In this document: piece after piece, positions 1 to 5,253 of the stretch
How positions within the stretch are numbered: the first letter of the stretch is position 1
How the letters are laid out: every line of letters begins with the position of its first letter
From: Pseudomonadota bacterium
GTDB taxonomy: Bacteria; Pseudomonadota; Alphaproteobacteria; Rhizobiales; Rhizobiaceae
Length of the DNA: 5,586 nt
Assembly (NCBI GenBank): GCA_023451915.1
Contig: JAEXXS010000349.1
Span: forward strand, 1-5,586
Direction: 5' to 3'
Position numbers and translations under genes: made by a program
Notes under the pieces: model-generated
The model's input: the letters and a program-made list of their open reading frames with translations, nothing else
Told to the model about the DNA's origin: nothing
Database searches by the model: none

Positions 1-909
1 TTTGAAAGCCCAAGCGGCGGCAAGCTTATCGTCGATGGCAAGTCGATCAACGATGTTCCATCCTACAAGCGCAATATGGGCGTCGTGTTCCAGAACTATG
101 CGCTGTTTCCGCATATGAGCGTTGGCGAGAATATCGCATTCCCATTGCAGATGCGCGGACTTGGTAAGGCGGAGATTTCCGACAAGGTCGCAAAAGTGCT
201 GGATATGGTGCAGCTTTCGACTATGCGCGAACGCAAGCCGTCGCAGCTTTCCGGCGGGCAGCAACAGCGCGTGGCTCTGGCGCGCGCGCTGGTTTTCGAA
301 CCGGGCGTGGTGCTGATGGATGAGCCGCTCGGCGCGCTCGACAAGCAATTGCGCGAACAGATGCAGCTCGATATCCGCGCGCTCCACAACCGGCTCGGTC
401 TCACCATCGTTTTCGTGACGCATGACCAGAGCGAGGCTCTGACCATGTCGGACCGTATAGCCGTGTTCAACAAGGGCCAGATCGAACAGATCGGGTCGCC
501 GCGCGAAATTTATGACGAGCCCAAAACCCGTTTCGTGGCCGAATTCATCGGCGAAACCAATCTTGCTGAAGGCAAGGTGGAACGGGTCGATGGAACGAAA
601 ACGCTGATCCGCCTCAACAATGGCGCGGAGCTGAATGCCTCGTCATCCGGGGCGCTGACGCTGGGACAGAACGTGTTGCTCTCCATCCGCCCGGAGCGGA
701 TTGAACTGGGCGGCGAGGGCAAGGCTGACAATAATCTCACGACCCGCGTGACCGACAGTGTCTATCAGGGCGATCATCTGCGCATTCAGCTGGATGAGAA
801 GGCGCATCATTTCATTGTCCGCCTCGACCGCAAGGCGCGCGAATGGCAGCCGGGCGTCGATGTGGTGGCCCATTTCAATGCCGCCGATTGCTGGACGATT
901 GTCGCATGA
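1..909 (+). CDS. ABC transporter ATP-binding protein, PotA-like (5' end missing)
   Basis: ATPase subunit that powers an ABC importer on the cytoplasmic face of the inner membrane. The frame is open from base 1 to the TGA at 907-909, giving 302 visible residues. The N-terminus with the Walker A loop lies before the window; the first visible residues (FESPSGGKLIVDGKSI) are those that normally follow it. Seen in order: Q-loop in MGVVFQ (Gln at 91-93), ABC signature LSGGQ at 247-261, Walker B VVLMDEP with the catalytic Glu at 322-324, D-loop ALD ending at 342, and H-loop His at 421-423 in VTHDQSEA. From about base 560 a C-terminal TOBE-like domain follows (GETNLAEGKV; SIRPERI), as in PotA/CysA/MalK-type ATPases. 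The stop overlaps the next permease gene by ATGA. PotA-like best fits the two permeases downstream; the true substrate cannot be read from the sequence. Confidence 0.95.
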   Translation, partial: FESPSGGKLIVDGKSINDVPSYKRNMGVVFQNYALFPHMSVGENIAFPLQMRGLGKAEISDKVAKVLDMVQLSTMRERKPSQLSGGQQQRVALARALVFEPGVVLMDEPLGALDKQLREQMQLDIRALHNRLGLTIVFVTHDQSEALTMSDRIAVFNKGQIEQIGSPREIYDEPKTRFVAEFIGETNLAEGKVERVDGTKTLIRLNNGAELNASSSGALTLGQNVLLSIRPERIELGGEGKADNNLTTRVTDSVYQGDHLRIQLDEKAHHFIVRLDRKAREWQPGVDVVAHFNAADCWTIVA

Positions 910-2081
910 GAGTTCTCTCCGCCAAGAGCACACGTTCCGTTCTGCTCATCGCGCCGCTTTTGATCTTCATTGCGCTGTTTTTCCTATGGCCGCTTGGCGT
1001 GATGATGAAACAGGCAATCTCCGACACGGCGGTGCTGCGCGTTCTGCCGCAAACGGCGGAGGCGGTGGGCGCATGGGACGGTCAATCCGGCCCGACACCG
1101 CAGATGAAGCAGGCGCTGGTCGCCGATCTCAAGACATCCACCGACCAGCAGGCGGTTGGCGATATGGTGCGGCGGCTGAACAGCGCACAATCGGGTTTTC
1201 GCACGCTGATGAGCAAGACGCTCACGGCCATTGAAAAGGGCGATCCGGCGCTTGATCTGGAGGCGGTCGATAAACGCTGGAGCCAGCCGCAATATTGGCG
1301 CGCAATCGCCAATGCACTCTCCCCCACCACGGATCGCAATTTGCTGGCGGCGGTGGATATGGAACGCGACAGTTCCGGCGAGATTGTCTCCATGTCGCCG
1401 GGCGCATCGGCCAATCGTGCCATCATGCTGCGCACTTTCTGGATCGCCGCGCTGGTCACGCTGGCCTGCGCCGCCATTGGCTACCCCTATGCGGTGCTGC
1501 TGGCGTCTGCCACGGGCTGGGTGAAAAGCGCTTTGTTTGCAGCCGTGCTGCTGCCGCTCTGGACGTCGCTTCTGGTGCGCACGGCGGCGTGGTTCATCCT
1601 GTTGCAGGACAAGGGGCTGATCAACGACACGCTGATCTGGCTCGGCCTGACCAATGGCCCGTTGCCGCTGATCTTCAACCGGATGGGCGTGATCATCGCC
1701 ATGACTCATGTGCTTTTGCCGTTCATGGTTCTGCCGATCTACAGCGTGCTGGTGTCGATCCCGAATAATCTCATGCCCGCTGCCGCTTCACTGGGCGCGC
1801 CGCCATGGCGTGCGTTCCTGCGGGTTCTGCTGCCGCTCAGCATGCGCGGCATCCTGTCCGGCGTGTTGCTCGTCTTCATGAGCGCGATTGGTTATTACAT
1901 CACCCCGGCGCTGATCGGCGGTCCTAGCGACCAGATGATCAGCTCGATCATCGCCTATTATGCCACCGGCTCGGCCAATTGGGGCATGGCTGGCGCGCTG
2001 GGTATGGTGCTGCTGGTCGTCTGCCTGCTGCTTTATGCAGTCTATGGTCGCCTGACCAACGAAAAGCAGGGGAGGGCATGA
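906..2081 (+). CDS. ABC transporter permease, PotB-like, with a large extra domain after TM1
   Basis: Inner-membrane subunit of the importer, 391 residues. The ATG at 906 overlaps the ATPase stop (ATGA) and puts the first hydrophobic segment at residues 11-33 right after a short basic N-terminus. An earlier in-frame ATG at 843 would add 21 hydrophilic residues encoded inside the ATPase gene, so I rejected it. Further membrane segments lie near residues 176-201, 206-233, 260-284, 315-337 and 360-380. The cytoplasmic EAA loop that docks the ATPase is at about 291-311 (PAAASLGAPPWRAFLRVLLP), with Pro in place of the usual Glu and the conserved Gly at 297. PotB-type permeases are usually 270-300 residues. 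The excess comes from a polar stretch at about 35-175, expected in the periplasm. Family: polyamine/opine/phosphonate group; substrate unknown. Confidence 0.93.
   Translation: MRVLSAKSTRSVLLIAPLLIFIALFFLWPLGVMMKQAISDTAVLRVLPQTAEAVGAWDGQSGPTPQMKQALVADLKTSTDQQAVGDMVRRLNSAQSGFRTLMSKTLTAIEKGDPALDLEAVDKRWSQPQYWRAIANALSPTTDRNLLAAVDMERDSSGEIVSMSPGASANRAIMLRTFWIAALVTLACAAIGYPYAVLLASATGWVKSALFAAVLLPLWTSLLVRTAAWFILLQDKGLINDTLIWLGLTNGPLPLIFNRMGVIIAMTHVLLPFMVLPIYSVLVSIPNNLMPAAASLGAPPWRAFLRVLLPLSMRGILSGVLLVFMSAIGYYITPALIGGPSDQMISSIIAYYATGSANWGMAGALGMVLLVVCLLLYAVYGRLTNEKQGRA
2068..2076 (+). promoter_or_regulatory. Strong ribosome binding site for the second permease
   Basis: AGGGGAGGG lies just before two possible starts. 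Its GGAGG core (2071-2075) ends only 2 bases before the ATG at 2078 but 8 bases before the ATG at 2084, so normal spacing favours 2084. The upstream AGGGG (2068-2072) is 5 bases from 2078, so both remain possible. Confidence 0.6.
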
Positions 2082-2863
2082 GTATGGGCCGTTCCGTCAA
2101 GGTCGTATTCGGCGTGGCTGCCGTCATTTTTCTGGTCGCGCCGTTATTCGCCATCCTGCCGCTGGCCTTCACCTCAAGCGTGTTTCTCACCTATCCGGTG
2201 CCAAGCTGGTCGATGCGCTGGTTCGAGGAGCTGGCAACGGCTGATGCCTGGCGGCGCGCCATCATCAACAGCCTGATCATCGGCACGGGCACGATGGTGC
2301 TGGCGACGGTGCTTGGCACCATGGCAGCCCTTGGCCTGCGCAATCGGGCGCTGTTCCTGTCCGGTTCCATCCGCACGCTGTTTCTGCTGCCGATGGTGGT
2401 GCCTGCTGTGGTGATGGGTGTCGGCATGCAATTGCTCTTCGTGCGGCTTGGCATCGCCAATTCCTATTTCGGGGTCATCGTCGCGCATACGGTGGTGTCG
2501 ATCCCTTTTGTGATGGTGAGCGTCACCGGCGCACTGGCGGGCATTGACCGGCGGGTGGAGCTTGCAGCGGAAAGCCTCGGCGCATCGCCGCCGACGGTGT
2601 TTCGCCGGGTGACCTTGCCGCTTGCCATGCCGGGCGTGGTTTCGGGCGCGGTGCTGGCCTTCGCCACGTCGCTGGACGAGGTGGTGCTGACTTTGTTCGT
2701 CGCGGGACCAAACCAGCGAACGCTGGCGCGACAGATGTTTTCCACCATCCGCGAAAATATCAGCCCGGCGATTGCCGCCGCGGCCTTCCTGTTTATCGCG
2801 GGAACGCTGATCCTCGGTCTGGTTGCCGTGCTTTTGAAACGCAAAACGCCACGCATGGCTTGA
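2078..2863 (+). CDS. ABC transporter permease, PotC-like
   Basis: Second membrane subunit of the same importer, 261 residues from the ATG at 2078, a normal PotC length. Hydrophobic segments lie at about 9-31, 63-87, 99-123, 131-150, 185-208 and 232-253. The EAA docking loop is at about 161-181 (ELAAESLGASPPTVFRRVTL) with the conserved Gly at 168, followed by PLAMPG. The segment ATSLDEVVLTLF at 196-207 matches the conserved S-x-D-(D/E) region of PotC-type permeases. The ATG at 2078 overlaps the upstream stop (ATGA). A second in-frame ATG at 2084 lies 8 bases after GGAGG and may be the start actually used; the proteins would differ by two residues. Translational coupling within the transporter operon is likely. 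The substrate is not determinable; polyamine is only the family default. Confidence 0.93.
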   Translation: MSMGRSVKVVFGVAAVIFLVAPLFAILPLAFTSSVFLTYPVPSWSMRWFEELATADAWRRAIINSLIIGTGTMVLATVLGTMAALGLRNRALFLSGSIRTLFLLPMVVPAVVMGVGMQLLFVRLGIANSYFGVIVAHTVVSIPFVMVSVTGALAGIDRRVELAAESLGASPPTVFRRVTLPLAMPGVVSGAVLAFATSLDEVVLTLFVAGPNQRTLARQMFSTIRENISPAIAAAAFLFIAGTLILGLVAVLLKRKTPRMA

Positions 2864-2892
2864 AGGACGACAGCAGAACGTAGCGGATAAGA

Positions 2893-2908
2893 TTGTGGAA
2901 TTGTGGAA
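2893..2908 (+). repeat. Tandem 8-bp repeat upstream of otsB
   Basis: TTGTGGAA occurs twice with no gap (2893-2900 and 2901-2908). A looser third copy of its TGGAA core lies at 2930-2934. The repeat sits in the only gap between the transporter genes and otsB and runs into the inverted repeat and the promoter-like -35 element, so it may be part of a regulator binding region. It is short enough that chance is possible. Confidence 0.6.
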
Positions 2909-2913
2909 CAATT
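2899..2913. promoter_or_regulatory. Inverted repeat, possible operator 1 upstream of otsB
   Basis: AATTGT-GGA-ACAATT is a perfect inverted repeat with 6-bp arms and a 3-base centre. Its arms equal the outer half-sites of the E. coli lac operator, but the centre is shorter and lacks the usual LacI-family CG. It covers the GGAAC element at 2905-2909, so a protein bound here could block or modulate that promoter. The function is inferred. Confidence 0.4.
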
Positions 2914-2929
2914 AACGGTGTAATAGGTT
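2905..2929 (+). promoter_or_regulatory. EcfG/RpoE2-like general stress promoter of otsB
   Basis: GGAAC at 2905-2909 is followed by 16 bases and GGTT at 2926-2929. The alphaproteobacterial general-stress sigma factor (EcfG, RpoE2 in Sinorhizobium) recognises GGAAC, a spacer of 16-17, and CGTT; here one base of the -10 differs. Trehalose synthesis genes are known members of this stress regulon in several Rhizobiales, which supports the reading. Transcription would begin around 2935-2938, at or next to the otsB ATG. I see no convincing sigma-70 pair: TAATAG at 2921-2926 resembles a -10 but has no -35 at proper spacing. Confidence 0.5.
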
Positions 2930-2939
2930 TGGAACCTAT
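2923..2939. promoter_or_regulatory. Inverted repeat over the otsB start, possible operator 2 or hairpin
   Basis: ATAGGTT-TGG-AACCTAT is a perfect inverted repeat with 7-bp arms and a 3-base centre. It spans the putative -10 GGTT and the first two bases of the otsB ATG at 2938. It shares the TGGAAC core with the repeat at 2899-2913, and the centres are 25 bp apart. It could be a second binding site for the same dimeric protein. If the transcript starts further upstream, it could instead be an RNA hairpin hiding the start codon. Confidence 0.4.
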
Positions 2940-3708
2940 GCACCTCTCCACGGACCATTCAGAGAGCACCTCGCTTGCGGCATTATCGCGGCTTCATTCC
3001 GGATATGCGCTTTTCTTCGATATCGACGGCACCCTGCTGGATCTCGCGCCGACACCGGACACCGTGGTGGTCGATCCTGCGCTGGTGACCGCTCTGGAAA
3101 AATTGCGCCAGCGCCTGTCCGGTGCAGTGGCGCTGATGACGGGGCGTCCGCTGGACTTCGTGGCAAAGCGTTTCCTTTCCTATTCAGGTGCTATTGCGGC
3201 CTTGCATGGCACCGAGTTCCGGCTGCCATCGGGGCAGGTCGAAAAGCTGGAGCCGGGCGAGGAATTTGCGCGCGCCAAGGATTTCATCCGTGACACGCAA
3301 TCAGGCATCGCCGGTTTGCTGGTGGAGGATAAAGGCAACGCAATCGCGGTTCACTTCAGGCTTGCGCCCGAGAAGGAAGACCTCGCGCGTGAATTGATCG
3401 ATGCGGCGGAGAAACTGGCCGGTCCTGACTGGCGGGTGCAGGCTGGGAAATTCGTTTTCGAACTCCGTTCGCGCCATGGCGACAAGGGGGCCGCCTTGCG
3501 TCGCCTGATGGAGAGCGAAGCCTTTGCCGGACGGCTTCCGGTCGCGTTCGGCGATGATCTTACCGATATTCCCATGCTGCAAGCGGCGATGGATCTGGGC
3601 GGAATGGGCATTGCCGTGGGCGATGCGATCAGCGACCTCTCTACGGACGCGGTAGCCTCGCCGGAAGCGTTGCGGGCATGGGTGATCAAAATGGCGGGGG
3701 CGCAATAG
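2938..3708 (+). CDS. otsB: Trehalose-6-phosphate phosphatase
   Basis: Removes phosphate from trehalose-6-phosphate to give trehalose, the second step of the cytoplasmic OtsA-OtsB pathway. The protein has 256 residues (E. coli OtsB has 266). HAD-superfamily motifs seen: motif I DIDGTLL with nucleophile Asp28 and acid/base Asp30, motif II LMTGR with Thr68, motif III Lys183 in RHGDKGAAL, and motif IV GDDLTD at 205-210 for magnesium. The cap domain lies at about 100-180, with HGTEFR at its entry. OtsB proteins usually have Glu after GDDxTD; here it is Ile211. The ATG at 2938 is the only ATG before motif I; in-frame TTG codons at 2893 and 2929 lie in promoter-like sequence. There is no good ribosome binding site, only a weak AGG at 2925-2927. 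The gap to the upstream permease is 74 bp, and otsA follows after a repeat element whose first bases form the TAG stop. Confidence 0.93.
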   Translation: MHLSTDHSESTSLAALSRLHSGYALFFDIDGTLLDLAPTPDTVVVDPALVTALEKLRQRLSGAVALMTGRPLDFVAKRFLSYSGAIAALHGTEFRLPSGQVEKLEPGEEFARAKDFIRDTQSGIAGLLVEDKGNAIAVHFRLAPEKEDLARELIDAAEKLAGPDWRVQAGKFVFELRSRHGDKGAALRRLMESEAFAGRLPVAFGDDLTDIPMLQAAMDLGGMGIAVGDAISDLSTDAVASPEALRAWVIKMAGAQ

Positions 3709-3809
3709 AGCATTTCCAGCAAAAGTGCGTGGCGGTTTTGCGTAGGATAATGCTTAAAAACAAATAGTTAGAGCGCCGGTCTGATGAAATCAGATCGAAA
3801 CGCGCTCTA
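3706..3809. repeat. Bru-RS-like 104-bp palindromic intergenic element (MITE-like)
   Basis: The element runs from TAGAGC (3706-3711) to GCTCTA (3804-3809), which are inverted termini, with a third copy inside (TAGAGC at 3769-3774). Its sequence and 104-bp length match my memory of the Brucella Bru-RS1/RS2 repeats (about 103-105 bp), also common in Ochrobactrum and known as frequent IS711 insertion sites. It folds as two hairpins: 3710-3753 (GCATT/AATGC, TCC/GGA, GCAAAA/TTTTGC) and 3769-3809. The ends fit a TA target duplication, as for MITEs of the IS630/Tc1 type; this is an inference. It carries no reading frame. Its first three bases are the otsB stop. Confidence 0.8.
3769..3809 (+). other. 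Long stem-loop between otsB and otsA
   Basis: TAGAGCGC (3769-3776) pairs with GCGCTCTA (3802-3809). CGGTCTGAT (3777-3785) pairs with ATCAGATCG (3789-3797) with one G-U pair. The loop is GAA and a 4-base bulge (AAAC) lies on the 3' side, making 17 pairs. No U-run follows, so it is more likely an mRNA processing or stability element than a full terminator. It is the 3' half of the repeat element and ends 8 bases before the otsA AAAGGAG. Confidence 0.65.
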
Positions 3810-3817
3810 ATACAATG

Positions 3818-3824
3818 AAAGGAG
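3818..3824 (+). promoter_or_regulatory. Ribosome binding site of otsA
   Basis: AAAGGAG ends 6 bases before the GTG at 3831. This good Shine-Dalgarno sequence decides the choice of a GTG start. The ATG at 3815 is out of frame. Confidence 0.8.
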
Positions 3825-3830
3825 AAGCGA

Positions 3831-5210
3831 GTGGGACGCCTTGTCGTGGTTTCCAACCGCGTTCCCCTGCCGGATAAGCAGGGTAAAGCCCCCGCAGGGG
3901 GATTGGCCGTCGCCTTGCAGGCGGCTTTGAATGTGAGAGGGGGTGTCTGGTTCGGCTGGTCCGGTGAGACACTGTCCGGCAAGCAGACACATCAACTGGA
4001 GACGAAGCAGGTCGGGCCGATCAGCTATGCGCTGCTAAGCCTGCAAAAGAAAGATATCGACGAATATTACGCCGGCTTTGCCAATCGCATGCTGTGGCCG
4101 CTCTGTCATTATCGGCTGGACCTCATTGATTATACCCGCAAGGACATGGCGGGTTATTTCCGGGTCAACCGGCTGTTCGCGCAGCAATTACTGCCGCTGC
4201 TCGAACCCGACGACACGATCTGGGTGCATGATTATCACCTGATTCCGCTCGCCGAGGAGTTGCGGCGTTGCGGGGTGGAAAACCGCATCGGCTTTTTCAT
4301 GCATATCCCGTGGCCCCCAGCCGATCTGCTTTTGACGCTACCCGTGCATGAGGCGATCATCCGCGGTTTGACCTATTACGATCTCGTCGGTTTCCAGACG
4401 GAAAACGATGTCGAGAATTTCATCGGCGGTTTGCGACGGGAAAAGATCGGCAAGCCGATCGAACCTCGCCGGTTCGAGGCTTTCGGGCGCAGCTTCAGCG
4501 TGGATAGTTTTGGCATTGGCATCGAAACCGAAGCCTTTGCCGACATTGCGATGAAAACGCAGAACAGCAGTTCCGTAAGGCGCATGCGCGACAGCATGAG
4601 CGGGCGCGATCTGATCATCGGCGTCGACCGGCTGGATTATTCCAAGGGGATCACCAACCGGCTTGAGGCGTTCGAACATTTCCTGAAAATCGATCCGGCC
4701 AATCGCGGCCATGTCACCTTTTTGCAGGTGACGCCGAAGTCCCGTACTGAAGTGCCTGAATATAAGGAGATGCAGCGGGAAGTGGCGGAAATGGCCGGGC
4801 GTATCAACGGCGCGAATGCCACTTTCGACTGGACACCCATCCGCTATATCAACCGCTCTCTCAATCGCGATGTTCTGGCCGGGCTTTATCGTCTGGCGAA
4901 AGTGGGGCTGGTCACGCCGCTGCGCGATGGGATGAACCTTGTGGCGAAGGAATATGTCGCGGCGCAAGATCCGGATGATCCCGGCGTGCTTGTGCTTTCG
5001 CGCTTTGCAGGGGCCGCGCAGGAACTGAACGGTGCGGTGCTGGTCAATCCCTATGACACGGAAGCGGTCGCCTATGCGATAGCGCGTGCGCTCTCCATGC
5101 CGCTGGAGGAGCGGCAGGAGCGCTTTAACGGCATGATGGATTTTCTGAAGGAGCATGACGTCACACGATGGTGCGACGATTTTCTGGCACGGCTCGCCCC
5201 GGAAAAATAG
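3831..5210 (+). CDS. otsA: Alpha,alpha-trehalose-phosphate synthase (UDP-forming)
   Basis: Retaining glycosyltransferase of family GT20: joins glucose from UDP-glucose to glucose-6-phosphate to make trehalose-6-phosphate, the substrate of OtsB. The protein has 459 residues (E. coli OtsA has 474), with two Rossmann-type domains. Seen: VVSNRVP with Arg10 and PAGGLAVAL at 21-29 (phosphate-binding loop), FGWSGE at 41-46, MLWPLCHYR at 87-95, WVHDYHL with Asp134, FFMHIPWP with His158, [10 protein letters not shown] with Arg267 and Lys272, and [14 protein letters not shown] with Asp366 and Glu374. These match the glucose-6-phosphate and UDP-glucose binding residues known from E. coli OtsA, so the enzyme should be active. 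The start is GTG with AAAGGAG 6 bases upstream, and the start residues [10 protein letters not shown] are typical. It lies 122 bp after otsB, most of that gap being the repeat element, so the two genes probably form one operon. Confidence 0.97.
   Translation: MGRLVVVSNRVPLPDKQGKAPAGGLAVALQAALNVRGGVWFGWSGETLSGKQTHQLETKQVGPISYALLSLQKKDIDEYYAGFANRMLWPLCHYRLDLIDYTRKDMAGYFRVNRLFAQQLLPLLEPDDTIWVHDYHLIPLAEELRRCGVENRIGFFMHIPWPPADLLLTLPVHEAIIRGLTYYDLVGFQTENDVENFIGGLRREKIGKPIEPRRFEAFGRSFSVDSFGIGIETEAFADIAMKTQNSSSVRRMRDSMSGRDLIIGVDRLDYSKGITNRLEAFEHFLKIDPANRGHVTFLQVTPKSRTEVPEYKEMQREVAEMAGRINGANATFDWTPIRYINRSLNRDVLAGLYRLAKVGLVTPLRDGMNLVAKEYVAAQDPDDPGVLVLSRFAGAAQELNGAVLVNPYDTEAVAYAIARALSMPLEERQERFNGMMDFLKEHDVTRWCDDFLARLAPEK
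3864..3901 (+). other. Two adjacent GC-rich hairpins early in otsA
   Basis: CCCTGC (3865-3870) pairs with GCAGGG (3878-3883), and CCCCC (3889-3893) pairs with GGGGG (3897-3901). CCCCTGC at 3864-3870 could instead pair with GCAGGGG at 3894-3900, excluding both. The region encodes [13 protein letters not shown], of which the P-AGG part is strongly conserved in the family, so some of the symmetry may be codon constraint. No function is shown. Confidence 0.3.
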
Positions 5211-5216
5211 GCAAAA

Positions 5217-5241
5217 GCTTGCACCCGAAAGAGGTGCAAGC
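5217..5241. terminator. Bidirectional terminator between otsA and the gatZ-like gene
   Basis: GCTTGCACC (5217-5225) and GGTGCAAGC (5233-5241) form a perfect 9-bp stem with the 7-base loop CGAAAGA. On the minus strand the stem is followed at once by TTTT and soon by TTTTT (complement of 5204-5216), a good intrinsic terminator for the gatZ-like gene. On the plus strand the trailing sequence CGTTCTTGAATTTT is a weaker U-rich tract, which would end otsA. It lies 6 bases after the otsA stop and 12 bases from the opposite stop. Confidence 0.85.
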
Positions 5242-5253
5242 CGTTCTTGAATT

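Noticed and set aside
580..610. GGAAC motifs inside the ATPase gene resembling an EcfG -35
   Set aside because: They lie within well-conserved coding sequence, far from any gene start, and no CGTT occurs at a sensible position before a gene.
984..1709. 241-codon open frame on the minus strand inside the first permease gene
   Set aside because: Its product is rich in Arg, His and Gln with no recognisable domain, as expected for the antisense of a GC-rich gene. The plus strand has clear membrane segments and an EAA loop.
2850..2861. GCCA-CGCA-TGGC as a terminator after the transporter operon
   Set aside because: The stem is only 4 bp, lies inside the coding sequence and has no U-run; read-through into otsB is possible.
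2174..2911. 245-codon minus-strand open frame inside the second permease gene
   Set aside because: The composition is His/Arg/Gln-rich shadow sequence; the opposite strand encodes a full PotC-like permease.
2899..2913. A true lac operator, because the arms AATTGT/ACAATT match it
   Set aside because: The spacing between arms is 3 bases instead of 9, the central CG of LacI-family sites is absent, and no lac-type gene is nearby.
2893..2937. Upstream TTG starts extending OtsB by 15 or 3 residues
   Set aside because: They lie in the tandem and inverted repeats and the promoter-like motif, have no Shine-Dalgarno, and the added residues resemble nothing in the family.
3706..3809. CRISPR repeat, small RNA gene or tRNA in the otsB-otsA gap
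   Set aside because: There is one copy of a palindromic element with no spacers and no cloverleaf; the match to Bru-RS type repeats explains it.
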